64,000 nucleotides of DNA from a virus (IMGVR_UViG_3300042324_002009:1-64000); one strand, 5' to 3'. Positions 46,201 to 55,986 are shown, counted from the first letter of the stretch. Notes: generated by a model from the letters alone, not told the origin. Numbers and translations: made by a program.

Positions 46201-49121
46201 GATATTCATTATTATCTAAAAACGAATTTAGTAAACAATATGAAACTGTTTTTAAAGGTTCGCTATTTAGATTTTATGAATTATCTACTAGCCAAACACC
46301 AGTTTTAAATTCAACCCGATTTGAAGATTACAAATTCACAGTATTACTAAAACCAATTAAAGAAGAACCAAATTTAGTTAAACAGCCAGTTAAATATAGA
46401 GTAATTGAAAACACCAATTCCAAATCAATAACCGTATTAATTGAATTAGCGCTAGGATATAAGTCACAACTTAATAATTCAATATTTTTAGAAGGTTGGA
46501 TTAACGGAAGTGAAAGTGCAATTAGTCAATCTACTTTATTTAGCGGTTCGCTTAAATCAGAACCACTTACTTATAATATTGACGTAGATAGCACGGCAAT
46601 TTCTTTAGCCACTTACCAAAATCAAATCTCTGGGCTTTCACTAGTTCCAGGATTAGAATTAGGTCAAACTATTCATATTACATATATTGAACCTGTAACT
46701 AATCGTACCCTATCAACCATTATTGCAACGCCTGGGTCAGATGTATATAATGCAATTCAATTAGAAAAAATTGCGTCTGGAGATAAATTGGGACCTAGAG
46801 TATATGCAAAAGTTCAAAAAAATGCGTCAATGATTTTATCAACAGGTTCATATAGTTGCTCTACTATTACTGCCTATTTTGAAGATATTTGGGAAAATGG
46901 AAATCCTGATTTACCAATAAGTTCTGGTCAAATTTATGAACAAACAAATTATGCACCAGTTATTCCAGGACCTCCTTCTGCCGCTGAGTTTAATTCAAGC
47001 ACAACTAATTTAATAATTAGCAATACCTCAATGACCGATCCAAGTAATCAGTACTTTAGTGATTCGATTGGATCTGATCAATCTTCAAAGCTTGATAAAT
47101 TATTTAGCACAGCAGCCCTTCCAAGATTTAGTTTAGCTACCAGAACCGGTGGGTATTATGAAATATTCTTTAATATAGTTTCACAAAATACTCCAGCTGA
47201 CGCTAATACTTATGATATTAATGTAGTACATTCATCTGGTATCCTTAGCTCAGCTCCAGGTTCGCCTGCGTATGAGGAGCCTTTAATATTTAAAGCGGAC
47301 TGGTTTATTCCAGAATATACTGATTCAAATTCTCTTGCCGCTGCTAATTTTACCGTTGAAAATTCGGTAGCATATTATGATTCAATGCTTGGTGATTATC
47401 GAATAGAATTTAATGAAAACTCTGTGTCAAACCTAACTCACTCATTTTTATATTATGCAAAGAGTAAAAAATATAATAATAAAATAGATGCATATTCTAC
47501 AATTAAATTATCTAGAGGAGTTAATTTATCAAGTAGCGGAATTTATGTAAATTTATCACTGATACCTGAATATGCTGAAACCTTACCGCTAATTGGACTT
47601 GAATCTTATGATACTTCAGCTGATTCTGAAATTAATCAAATTAGTACAGGTTTTGCACCATTGTATATTATTAAACCTGGAGAAAAAAGTATATTAGTAC
47701 AAAGAGCTATTGGCGCGCCATTAACAGTAGATGCCTTATCATCAAGCTCTTACAATGATGGAATTTCTGGAGCATTTCAAAATGTTATTAATTTTATTGG
47801 ATTCGGCCCAGCCTTATCATTAGTTAATCCGTTACCTAATGCATTAGGCGATATTCCAAGTTTTACATATACTGAACAAAGTTTACCAAGCGGAATTACC
47901 TTAGATTGGATTGATAATGCAAATCAATTTCAAATATTTGGAGGTATTAATTATTTTCAAAAAGTATTTGAAAATTTATCATTTGCAAAATTCTTTCAAT
48001 TACTTGATAAAAACCAGGATGCAATAAGTTGGGAATCATATACTAATGGCATTCTAACTAATTATAAAACACTATCTATTGAAATACTTGATGCCGATAC
48101 CATTAGTAAATCAACAGTTATTAGTATTACACCAGATCAAGTAACAGAAGGCCGTATTAATACAACCGCTGGTTATTCATTAACTGAACGACCTTCTAAA
48201 CCGTATGAAGTTAACCGATATTCTGCAGAATATGAAATAATTACAAAACCAGTTGCCGGTTTTAAATATAATTTTTCAATAAATTCAAATAGCTTACCTG
48301 GAGCAAATATTTGTTTTAACCCAGAAGTTGATAATTTCTTTATTATTCCAGATTTTGAATATGTTAAATACTCAACACAAAATATTCTATCCCTTGAAAA
48401 TAGTCAAAATTATTCAGCCGTTTATCCATTAATTAATGAGACCCCAATTTCTCGTACAAACTTTAATAGTTTAGCATCAAGTTGGGATTATAATTATCAT
48501 TTTGAATCATTAAATAAGAGTGAATCGACTGGTGTTGCTGGCAGTAAAAGAGTTGTTGAAGACTATTCGTTTATTTCAAAATTAATAAATCTGCCAAATG
48601 AATTTTTAATTGAAGATTTTACATCAATTGAACTTACTCAAAGCCTCTTCAATATCTCACAAGCTGCTGAAGCTGATATTGTATACGCTAATTATCCAGA
48701 ACAAGTTAAATTTAAAATTAACACAGCCTCTTTAATTACTAAACACTTATCAAATAACGGATTACGTTCAGAATTCCAAAAGTTTTTTAAATATGAGGAC
48801 GGTTCTCAAATTAGCCTAGACTCTGACTTTTTAGGAGAATTAACCTTTGAAGAGTTTCTTTCTCAATACTGCCTACTTAATTTAATTAAATTATATAGAG
48901 TAGACAATTTTGAATTCTATGAATTGGATGATAGAACGATTCAGGGTAACTTAGTTGAATTTAATCAGGTCAGTTACAATTCACTTAATAACTTAGGTTA
49001 TGACTTAATCAAGAATATTAGAATAAATAATACCAAATCAAGAGTAGTAGAGGGTTCTATCCTATTAAAACCTAATACTGGAGTTAAATTGGTTCCAAAA
49101 ATAAAAATTAAATTCATTTAA
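43287..49121 (+). CDS. Giant virion structural protein, 1944 aa
   Basis: The largest gene of the window; not recognised. The start is GTG at 43287. The sequence is Asn/Ser/Tyr-rich and beta-rich throughout, with few Cys and no long coiled coil or membrane helix. Local segments look like repeated globular beta domains (for example FAPIYLDKVLPEKFVIFKIPG near 130 and IDYSDSATLIWQNTS near 735). Its stop overlaps the ATG of the next gene by one base (TAATG). Size and location argue for a baseplate or long tail appendage protein. Confidence 0.68.
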   Translation: MIDQNLTYTRIAERNVSFQLLRTNPKLTTNIKLTVDSGGDLWLNSINANSQLSSQKYKRFAISETSNHEVNLYRFYDNGKTPTSISYQLGSTIGLNAIAKDLKDQYDFDLYTSGAKYLTDKQYSEKFTYFAPIYLDKVLPEKFVIFKIPGASNYTAGAGRELYNNGTGSTQKFATDLFTNAEVIKVFDLSESSKLGKYIHNISKNPMFTQNPLYVNYKDGGYSIYRGASISSGTYVELPELISSVLSRSLPLLKVEQFVTLGFERNNIVHPKILNLEFLFDDITANPYEFNRYFGVYCNDIDLETFEFDLAKMYELSLSENTADNDQTFSTNFTQSDDISFTLTNSTGVKLRGYGLSKNLSDIYYNRTSTNTLFFPYLKTKNNQIHLIKPLSWNQTDTLVDFQLDDNQFDLGLAFGPTDLITQETAELSKLDTKATILIQVFNTPQHLDKLRIYHPSGSMFSITDSGGKYDELVFVSGYFVDNESYSLSYLSSGESVIYVNADKDLEQIAQAIVDIASDFKDSSITGIRMNNHAFIQTQSYGNTFGSLKVRSLEAVSILPKFKINDKVTGDLVFADGGFLNRPHPIIALGNATKLANQLDNIVVKTNQNWSKISRICNLADPIKTGLSLTDQLTAITDFKTKASIQLVDNETIRFDHGKIEIRKNFKPSIGVLSIFETMDFNFSTYTSDYSRNLLLDIYKDFFIPENTLLLDFTKYTYQLVGDGTVNINGIDYSDSATLIWQNTSTISKYNVRSNGPSGKPILIYGLKLPASSSTSSNRLDIPYFDESQDALNYIGPFSIKADHVAIDPTLPTYSYRDKFLQSNLSSEYHAYLENYTTDFAIDGRVIPYITKWGITDSTDVRDNSYRLNSDILFGKDNFGPSHRETSATPEKLTHEWFYIESDFGYTKDISLARNNFYYFDQPLIINELINSDTYFNNYFTYLPTIDGQYNSINNLEYSSTDNIQVGRPQYRYSLLSKNEFSKQYETVFKGSLFRFYELSTSQTPVLNSTRFEDYKFTVLLKPIKEEPNLVKQPVKYRVIENTNSKSITVLIELALGYKSQLNNSIFLEGWINGSESAISQSTLFSGSLKSEPLTYNIDVDSTAISLATYQNQISGLSLVPGLELGQTIHITYIEPVTNRTLSTIIATPGSDVYNAIQLEKIASGDKLGPRVYAKVQKNASMILSTGSYSCSTITAYFEDIWENGNPDLPISSGQIYEQTNYAPVIPGPPSAAEFNSSTTNLIISNTSMTDPSNQYFSDSIGSDQSSKLDKLFSTAALPRFSLATRTGGYYEIFFNIVSQNTPADANTYDINVVHSSGILSSAPGSPAYEEPLIFKADWFIPEYTDSNSLAAANFTVENSVAYYDSMLGDYRIEFNENSVSNLTHSFLYYAKSKKYNNKIDAYSTIKLSRGVNLSSSGIYVNLSLIPEYAETLPLIGLESYDTSADSEINQISTGFAPLYIIKPGEKSILVQRAIGAPLTVDALSSSSYNDGISGAFQNVINFIGFGPALSLVNPLPNALGDIPSFTYTEQSLPSGITLDWIDNANQFQIFGGINYFQKVFENLSFAKFFQLLDKNQDAISWESYTNGILTNYKTLSIEILDADTISKSTVISITPDQVTEGRINTTAGYSLTERPSKPYEVNRYSAEYEIITKPVAGFKYNFSINSNSLPGANICFNPEVDNFFIIPDFEYVKYSTQNILSLENSQNYSAVYPLINETPISRTNFNSLASSWDYNYHFESLNKSESTGVAGSKRVVEDYSFISKLINLPNEFLIEDFTSIELTQSLFNISQAAEADIVYANYPEQVKFKINTASLITKHLSNNGLRSEFQKFFKYEDGSQISLDSDFLGELTFEEFLSQYCLLNLIKLYRVDNFEFYELDDRTIQGNLVEFNQVSYNSLNNLGYDLIKNIRINNTKSRVVEGSILLKPNTGVKLVPKIKIKFI

Positions 49122-51649
49122 TGTCAGTAGTCATAAACCTTAAGGAAATATTCTCAACAGACAGTCAAATTGACGTCTCTAGTAAAGTAAATTTTAACTT
49201 TAATCAACTAATTGCACTTGGTTTTGGTCAAATCGGGCTAACTGGTAACCCCGGTATACAAGGCCCAGCTGGCCCAATTGGTCCAGACGGAATTCAAGGT
49301 CCAATCGGCACTGTTATTTTTGGAGATACTCCAAGCTCAACCACTGCGCCAGCAAGTCCTCCAAGTGGAATGGTTACTGGCGATCTATTAATTACGTCAG
49401 ACTCAATTATCCGAAAAATAGTTTCAGGCACGGGCTGGGAAAAACTAACTGATTTTAATTCTCTAGTGGTAAGCGCCTTAGGTTCAAATGCTTCGCCATT
49501 TGTTAAATTAACCGGAACCTCTAGAATAATTAAACCTAGAATTACATCAGGGTTGGATTTAACTAATGCTAGTAGCCCTGCCCCAAATTACCAAACTCCT
49601 GGATTGGGCACAAATAACCAAACAGTTCTCTATAATTTTAATGAACTTAATACAAGTTCAGTAATTATAAATGGGTCAGGTAATATTGTAATTAGCTCAA
49701 ATGGTTCAAGTACAGTTTCATTTGATGCAACAAGTGGCGGTATTAATCTTACTACTAATTTAATTACCGGATTAAGTGTATCTGGCCACGGATTAGTTAA
49801 TAAACAGTATATTACATATTCAGCCGGAACTGGAACAGTAGTTGGCGGATTAACTAATTATTCAGGATACTATGTGCTATACGTTGATGACTACACTTTT
49901 AAATTATGCGATACTGAATTAGACGTTGATAATAATAACCCAAAAGACCTTACTAGTTATGGTACTGGAACTCAAACTATATTAACATATCCTTCAACTG
50001 CTGAAAAAATATTTCCAGCAACTGCAAACTTATCACTGTATTCGGTATTTGGAAGCGCTGCTACTCAAGCAAAAGAATTTGCAAGTACAGCCAAAGGATA
50101 CAGACATCAACTTGAATTAGGATCAGTTGATGCATTACCTACTGCATATAGCGGAATTGCCGGTACAACTTATGTAATTAGTCCAAGTTTCGAAAATTTA
50201 AAGGTCAAAAAATACCGAGTAGGTAGTTATAGCGGAAGTGAAGATTATCCTGGAACATATTATCTAAGAGCTGAATACGATCTATCCTCAGCTGGTGGAA
50301 CTACAGCTGAATCATTTTCTCCAAGAAGAAATAGTGAGCAAATTTGGAAAATCAATAAGATTGCAACCACTCAAGCCTCAGGTCAAACCTTTGAGCTTAA
50401 ATTAACCAATTCAAATTTATTAGCAGTTAACGAAAGCGGTAGCGGAGTTAGCGTTGACGGTTTATTATTAAAGCGTGGAGTATTAGATGGAGGTGGAGGT
50501 TCTGGGTATATTGGATTTGGATTTGACCCAAGCGATGCAACTAAAGCTAAACTCGATGCGTCCAGCGGAATTACTAAATTTTCATTTGATGGAGTCAAGC
50601 TTGAATTAAAAAACGGAACAGATTTTGCAACATTTGAAATAGATACAGCAATCTTTGATGGAGATCCGTGTTTATTAATTACTTCACCGTTTAATAAAGT
50701 TGAATCGGTTACTGGAGCATCATATGAAACAATTAGCAGTGTTAAAGTAGAAACAATCAGTGGTAGTAAAACTGAAACCATTGGCGGTAGTAAAACTGAA
50801 ACTATTACTGGTAATAAAAGTGTTACTTCTGCTGCTTCAACTCATACTGTTTCAACTGGTAATAACTATACAATCACAACAGTTAATGGAAATATCCAAT
50901 TAACTTCAACTGATTCTAGTAAATTTATTGCACTAAATAACGCAATTAAAGTACAAGCAAATCGTCTTGCACAAGGTCTACCTTTTCCAACCACTCAAGT
51001 TCCATCAGCTGATGCGAATACTCTTGATGATTATGAAGAAGGAACTTGGGGAGGAGCTGGTAATTCAAGTTTATTATATGTTAGCCGAACTTGGAACGTC
51101 GTATCAGGTATCCTTGGTTACCAAGACAGTGGCTGGCTTGATGTAACTAGCGAATATGTGTCAGGAACATCAAGTGCAATTGCTGAAAAATCTAATCAAT
51201 ATACTAAAATTGGAAATCTAGTAACATTTACTGTAAACTATCTTGTCAATATTGAGTACATTTACTTAGCCACTGGCGCTGCGCCATTACCAATTGATAT
51301 TGGCGGTGGAGGCGGTGGTGCCACTAGCACGTATGCTGGAGATTCCTTTGAAGCTCCATTAGGTATTAGATTGCCATTCCCTCCCAAAGCAAATTCCCCA
51401 ATCAATGCGCGAGGGATTGTCTTAGGGGATTCTGCCGCCATTGGAAGTATTGAAGTAGCCCAAATTGGCGACGCTGATCCAGCCGGTTATCATATTGCTG
51501 CATTATCGTGGCTTGACGCTGATGGCCTTTCATCAGCGTTGAGTCCATATACTCCAGGGGCTGCAGTTTCAATAGGTCTAGGTGGGTCTCCAAGTCCAAC
51601 TATTCAACTTCAAATGGCAATCACCATTAGCTATTTTGCAGCCGATTAA
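49121..51649 (+). CDS. Tail fibre/spike-like protein with collagen-like and beta-helix segments, 842 aa
   Basis: After a 38-residue N-terminus there is a short collagen-like run (GNPGIQGPAGPIGPDG and on, about residues 42-63), which indicates a trimer. The middle is Gly/Ser-rich beta structure. Around residues 528-590 a repeated pattern (VETISGSKTETIGGSKTE and on) resembles the octad beta-helix of T4 gp5 and VgrG spikes. The C-terminus carries a GGGGGATS linker and a small beta domain. The gene overlaps its upstream neighbour by one base and meets the antiparallel 263-aa gene tail to tail with a 4-nt overlap. Confidence 0.75.
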   Translation: MSVVINLKEIFSTDSQIDVSSKVNFNFNQLIALGFGQIGLTGNPGIQGPAGPIGPDGIQGPIGTVIFGDTPSSTTAPASPPSGMVTGDLLITSDSIIRKIVSGTGWEKLTDFNSLVVSALGSNASPFVKLTGTSRIIKPRITSGLDLTNASSPAPNYQTPGLGTNNQTVLYNFNELNTSSVIINGSGNIVISSNGSSTVSFDATSGGINLTTNLITGLSVSGHGLVNKQYITYSAGTGTVVGGLTNYSGYYVLYVDDYTFKLCDTELDVDNNNPKDLTSYGTGTQTILTYPSTAEKIFPATANLSLYSVFGSAATQAKEFASTAKGYRHQLELGSVDALPTAYSGIAGTTYVISPSFENLKVKKYRVGSYSGSEDYPGTYYLRAEYDLSSAGGTTAESFSPRRNSEQIWKINKIATTQASGQTFELKLTNSNLLAVNESGSGVSVDGLLLKRGVLDGGGGSGYIGFGFDPSDATKAKLDASSGITKFSFDGVKLELKNGTDFATFEIDTAIFDGDPCLLITSPFNKVESVTGASYETISSVKVETISGSKTETIGGSKTETITGNKSVTSAASTHTVSTGNNYTITTVNGNIQLTSTDSSKFIALNNAIKVQANRLAQGLPFPTTQVPSADANTLDDYEEGTWGGAGNSSLLYVSRTWNVVSGILGYQDSGWLDVTSEYVSGTSSAIAEKSNQYTKIGNLVTFTVNYLVNIEYIYLATGAAPLPIDIGGGGGGATSTYAGDSFEAPLGIRLPFPPKANSPINARGIVLGDSAAIGSIEVAQIGDADPAGYHIAALSWLDADGLSSALSPYTPGAAVSIGLGGSPSPTIQLQMAITISYFAAD

Positions 51650-52437
51650 ACTTTAAGTTTAAATGGAATCGGTTTCTTTTTTTCAAGTAGTCGATTACAG
51701 TCTAGTAAGACATTTGCATCAAAGCCGTGGCTTGGATTCATTATTTTATTTAGTAGAATAATATCTTTAGTTAAGGATATTCCATCAGATAAAACAACAT
51801 GATCCGTGCCGGAAACTACAATAACATTTTTCTCAGGTTGAAAATCATTAAGCCCAGGTTTTTCAGTAAGCAATCTATCTCTAAATTCGCTATTCTTAAG
51901 CCCAGGTAAAGTCAACACAGCCTTTCGGCTAATTGAATAGCCTAAACTGCGATTACTTTTTGTATTTAAGGTATAAATTTCATAACGATCTAATTTAGTA
52001 GACTTACAAACAATATAGATCTTTTCCTGTTTATGGATATTTGTATTATTAAAATGAAAGTGCAAATTTTCAAGAACTGGAATCTGTTTTTCTAAATACT
52101 TTTGCATTACCTCAGATAGGATTTTAGATCCCATTTTCATGATTGCCTTACCATTAGAGTCATCCGATTGGGCAAGTTGAGTTACCACATCCATTAAATG
52201 AGAGTGAGCCCTAACCACATTCAAATGTGAATCGTAGACTTTTTTATCTGCGATTATTGTATTAATATTTAGATAATGAAAAACAATTTCGTAAAAGTTT
52301 AGAAAGTCATCCTGTAAATTAGTGAGATACTTTTTTTGTGCGTCTAGTAAGACGTACGTATAGTATTCAAGATCAACAAAGTTAGCCTGACATAGCCACA
52401 TTGGGTCTAGTACAAGCTTCGGGTTTAGAGGTTTCAT
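51646..52437 (-). CDS. Hypothetical protein on the opposite strand within the late block, 263 aa
   Basis: Not recognised. It is a soluble protein with a helical N-terminal half (LDAQKKYLTNLQDDFLNFY) and a mixed C-terminal half with strands around KIYIVCKSTKLDRYEIYTLN and NVIVVSGTDHVVLSDG. It is the only minus-strand gene between 31.8 and 64 kb. Its stop overlaps that of the fibre gene. Its start faces the late promoter of the 687-aa gene; an AAATAAATAAT stretch on its own strand could act as a late-type motif. Expression time is therefore uncertain. Confidence 0.7.
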   Translation of the reverse strand: MKPLNPKLVLDPMWLCQANFVDLEYYTYVLLDAQKKYLTNLQDDFLNFYEIVFHYLNINTIIADKKVYDSHLNVVRAHSHLMDVVTQLAQSDDSNGKAIMKMGSKILSEVMQKYLEKQIPVLENLHFHFNNTNIHKQEKIYIVCKSTKLDRYEIYTLNTKSNRSLGYSISRKAVLTLPGLKNSEFRDRLLTEKPGLNDFQPEKNVIVVSGTDHVVLSDGISLTKDIILLNKIMNPSHGFDANVLLDCNRLLEKKKPIPFKLKV

Positions 52438-52489
52438 TGATACCCCGATTTTATTATTATTTATTTTGGGTAAAGACGTAATACTCTGC

Positions 52490-52499
52490 GATAAATAAC
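52490..52499 (+). promoter_or_regulatory. Late-promoter-like motif GATAAATAAC
   Basis: Exact copy of the repeated late motif, 16 nt before the ATG at 52515. It is needed here because the antiparallel gene interrupts the late operon. Confidence 0.7.
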
Positions 52500-52514
52500 A
52501 AAAAGATCAAATTA

Positions 52515-54578
52515 ATGCAAGTAATCGCTTACAAGATCATTCCGGAGCCAGATAAGAACTCGGTCACCTACAGTAAAAATTATAGAATTTTTTCTGCAGC
52601 TGAACCTATCCCTGGGGCTGTGAAAATTGTAGGTTTTAGTGAATCCGTTGACCTGGGTTCGGCTTTGCCCCAATATTTGATTCGTAAGTTTAGATATTCA
52701 TTTGATATGGGCAATTGGTCACTATGGTATGAACTAGATCCAGCTGATTTAACTAATATTGAAGACTTGTTATTTAATGAAGCTGATGTATTTTTTGAAG
52801 TCAAATATGAATATGACGATACTACCTATAATTCATTAGCTACTGCATTAACTGTTAATTTTGTAAAATTTAATATTCAAAGTACCAGTGTCTCTGAATC
52901 TTTATATACTCCAACTGTGTATTGCTCATCTGAACGTTGCCCAGCAATTGTTGCTGAGCGCGAAGCCTCATTTAAACCATATGAAGTTGGAACTGCAATT
53001 GGAATTGCCAAAGAATTAAGTTATCAAACTACTAAAATCTTTGGGCATGAAGTTGTCTATTTTAAAACTGAACCAGACCGTACTGGCGGAGATTTTATAT
53101 TTAAGGAATGGACACTATTTGAAACAGTTGACCGTAAATGCGTAAAAGTTGTTGTACCCAATAATACTTTTCCAGATAATAAGCCCCAATTTACTGAATT
53201 TGGAATTGATTTTGAAGTTCCGTTTGAAATTCATATTGACCATGTATACTTTCAGTCAATATTTGGACCAGGTACCCAACCTCGTAAAAGAGACTATATG
53301 TACTTTCCATTAACTAATCGAATGTATGAAATTCAAGGTTCATATCTGTATCGTGGATTTATGATGGAGCCATTATATTGGAAAATACAGTTAACTAAAT
53401 TTCATCCAAACATTGATATGTTAATGAAAGCTGGTGATCGTGTATTCCTAGACAATATTATTATTTCTAGTGATCAGCTTTTTGGTAAACAGGCAGAGGT
53501 TCAGAAAAAAGATGCTCTTGATAAACAGCAATATAAAACAATTTCCAATAGGTTTGATGAAACACGTAGATCGTTACATCCTGACTTAACTAACCGAATA
53601 TTAGATCACACATTTAATTATTCTCCATTAATTGAGTATTACTATGATATGAGCGGCGTAAAACAGGTGATTGCAAATTATACAATTGCATCAAACGGAA
53701 ATTCGGAAGATCAATACTTAACCCCTGATGCTCCATATTCAGTTTATGCATATGAAGGTAGTAATATATTTAGTGCATGGCAACGTCGCCAGCTAAATAC
53801 TGGAGATACTAATATTGGGACGTCAAGCCAAGCTACTGTTAAAATGGACGGGCCTAAGGATTCATACACTGCTCTTGGTAAATATGTAGTAGTTGAAGGT
53901 TATAAAAATTTGGCACTAAACCCAACCAAGCGCCAATCAATTACAGTTAATGCAGGTGGAGCTCTTCAATTTAAACAGTCAGAGCATGCGGTTGTATATA
54001 AAGCAGTTGCCTCAACTGATAATACTCCAAATATGACATTTAGTGCCTTAATTAAATTTAATAGGGGCACCCAGGATATCCGAATATTGGATGGATATGA
54101 TAACTTATTAAGTAAAGGATTAAGAGTAACCTGTTCACTCGTAGATAATAGTGGAATACCATATTCAACCTTCTACGTACAAATTAATGGTAGCTCTTAT
54201 ACTTTTATTGTTGGTGATTTAGCCTATGATAAATGGTATTCATTAATTGTGCCAGTATCATCGCAATATGGACAATTACAACTTAACCTATATTCGTTTG
54301 GTCAAGATCCAGCAAATATCAAGAATTTTAATAGTTTAGTTAGTGTATATACAGGATCAGCTAATCCTGGAAACTTTACATTTGTGACTGACCAAAATTG
54401 GGCACTACCATCCGCAAATTATTCAATTGCAAATATCCGATTGTTTAATACAATGGTTCAGCCAGAAGATCATGAATTTATAGTAAGTCAATTATTCATA
54501 CGAGACGAGTCTCTACTTGAACTAATTGATAATGCTCGACCTAGATTAAATGTACCATTTATTGCAATAAACAGTTAA
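52515..54578 (+). CDS. Virion/tail structural protein, 687 aa
   Basis: Not recognised as a named family. The first part (residues 1-130) is beta-rich. The middle contains a conserved-looking block (RDYMYFPLTNRMYEIQGSYL and WKIQLTKFHPNIDML, about 255-300), which resembles neck or tail-completion proteins of T4-like phages. A helical linker follows (KKDALDKQQYKTISNRFDE). The C-terminal 220 residues (from about VVEGYKNLALNPTK) are a LamG/jelly-roll-like beta domain of the type used for glycan binding. It is first in the unit that also holds the amidoligase-like gene. Confidence 0.65.
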   Translation: MQVIAYKIIPEPDKNSVTYSKNYRIFSAAEPIPGAVKIVGFSESVDLGSALPQYLIRKFRYSFDMGNWSLWYELDPADLTNIEDLLFNEADVFFEVKYEYDDTTYNSLATALTVNFVKFNIQSTSVSESLYTPTVYCSSERCPAIVAEREASFKPYEVGTAIGIAKELSYQTTKIFGHEVVYFKTEPDRTGGDFIFKEWTLFETVDRKCVKVVVPNNTFPDNKPQFTEFGIDFEVPFEIHIDHVYFQSIFGPGTQPRKRDYMYFPLTNRMYEIQGSYLYRGFMMEPLYWKIQLTKFHPNIDMLMKAGDRVFLDNIIISSDQLFGKQAEVQKKDALDKQQYKTISNRFDETRRSLHPDLTNRILDHTFNYSPLIEYYYDMSGVKQVIANYTIASNGNSEDQYLTPDAPYSVYAYEGSNIFSAWQRRQLNTGDTNIGTSSQATVKMDGPKDSYTALGKYVVVEGYKNLALNPTKRQSITVNAGGALQFKQSEHAVVYKAVASTDNTPNMTFSALIKFNRGTQDIRILDGYDNLLSKGLRVTCSLVDNSGIPYSTFYVQINGSSYTFIVGDLAYDKWYSLIVPVSSQYGQLQLNLYSFGQDPANIKNFNSLVSVYTGSANPGNFTFVTDQNWALPSANYSIANIRLFNTMVQPEDHEFIVSQLFIRDESLLELIDNARPRLNVPFIAINS

Positions 54579-54586
54579 CAACACAT

Positions 54587-55939
54587 ATGTATAAAGATTT
54601 AACAAAAAGCCAGCTATTCGATAATGTAAAATTAGGATTTGAATTTGAATTCTTTTCTCCAATTTTACGTGCGGAATTAGCTGAGAAATTAACAACCATT
54701 TTAGGTAAAAAGGTAATTAGCACCAATGAGTATGGTTCAGATATTCCAGTAAGCTATGATACTTTTAAAATTGAACCTGATTTTTCAGGTGGATTTAAAA
54801 TGAATGAGCTAATTACTGGCGTAATGCCGTATAATGAAGCAATTCACGTATTATATAAAGTCTTAAATTTCATTGATGAAAACGGCTTTACTACTGAAAG
54901 AACTGGATTACACATAAACCTGTCATTAAATGAATTTGATCTTGGGCTAAATGAGCGTCTGCAAAATCTAAATGTATTTAAGTATATTCTAGGTCTTAAC
55001 GAAGAGAAAATATTTGAATTATGGCCATCTGCTAAATCAAGAATTCAAAAAATTTATAAAAATTCAGTTAGCAATATTTACCCTAAAACTAAATTCTTGG
55101 CTGAGACCTCAATCGATTATGCCCGACCAAACAGTCCACTTGATTTTTTATATCCTCAATCAAAGTATTTTGGTTTAAATTTTGAAAAGTTAAATGAAGG
55201 CTATTTAGAAATTAGATATGCTGGTGGAATTGACTATCAATTAAAAAGAGCAAGCGCAACTGAATTAATTAATTATATTGCTGAATCTCTGTACAATACG
55301 CTTCAAGTAAATCACTCATATTCAATTGATGAACAAAAGAAAGTTTACGAAGTGATGAAAAAGCAGAGAGAAAATACTTTAGCTATTAAAACTTATGAAA
55401 ATTTCAAAAAGAATTTTCCAGAAATAGAATTATTCATTGACTTAAGAGATGATCCGCGAATTATTGAATCTAATTATCTAAATCTTCGTGAAAAGCTATT
55501 TGACTTAATCACTTTTGGCAAAATCAAAAAGGGCCAAGTAAATTATGATACTCAAAATAAAAGGGTTCAATTAAAAGAGTCTAAATTAGAAGAAGGCTTT
55601 GGAATTCATGACATTGATATTATAAATTGCAAAATTGAAGCCGAAATTTCTAACTGTACTCTATATGGGTGCAAAGTTAGATCATCACATATCACTGAAT
55701 GTAGAATCTTAACCAGCAATGATATTAGATATTGTCATTTAGATGATTGTTTATTTGAGAGAGGGTGTCATAACCGAATTGACTTAAGCTATATTAAGAG
55801 TTCGCCTGAAGCAATTATATATGCAGACTTAAATGAGTGTATTGTTAGATCAGGAATTATTGCACTTGATTCAAAAGTTGATAATAAAACCGAAATTCTG
55901 TCCGGTAGTGCAAAAGGCAGTAAAAATCAAATAAAATAA
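54587..55939 (+). CDS. Amidoligase-like enzyme with C-terminal pentapeptide/beta-helix-like tail, 450 aa
   Basis: The N-terminal 220 residues show the pattern of the glutamine-synthetase-fold amidoligases: GFEFEFF (17-23), EPDFSGGFKMNELIT (63-77), TGLHINLS (106-113) and LEIRYAGG (207-214). Such enzymes join carboxyl and amino groups using ATP. Residues about 335-430 form short repeats with a Cys/Ile/Leu every five or so residues (IINCKIEAEISNCTLYGCKV), resembling a right-handed beta-helix. It lies 8 nt after the 687-aa structural gene and before the Thr-rich gene. It may modify a virion or host cell-wall peptide; the substrate is unknown. Confidence 0.7.
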   Translation: MYKDLTKSQLFDNVKLGFEFEFFSPILRAELAEKLTTILGKKVISTNEYGSDIPVSYDTFKIEPDFSGGFKMNELITGVMPYNEAIHVLYKVLNFIDENGFTTERTGLHINLSLNEFDLGLNERLQNLNVFKYILGLNEEKIFELWPSAKSRIQKIYKNSVSNIYPKTKFLAETSIDYARPNSPLDFLYPQSKYFGLNFEKLNEGYLEIRYAGGIDYQLKRASATELINYIAESLYNTLQVNHSYSIDEQKKVYEVMKKQRENTLAIKTYENFKKNFPEIELFIDLRDDPRIIESNYLNLREKLFDLITFGKIKKGQVNYDTQNKRVQLKESKLEEGFGIHDIDIINCKIEAEISNCTLYGCKVRSSHITECRILTSNDIRYCHLDDCLFERGCHNRIDLSYIKSSPEAIIYADLNECIVRSGIIALDSKVDNKTEILSGSAKGSKNQIK

Positions 55940-55957
55940 TGAATGGATCTGAAAGTT

Positions 55958-55967
55958 AATAAATAAC
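55958..55967 (+). promoter_or_regulatory. Late-promoter-like motif AATAAATAAC
   Basis: Near-exact copy of the late motif, 20 nt before the start of the Thr-rich protein gene. Confidence 0.68.
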
Positions 55968-55986
55968 TGAAATCCTTTAACCGAAA

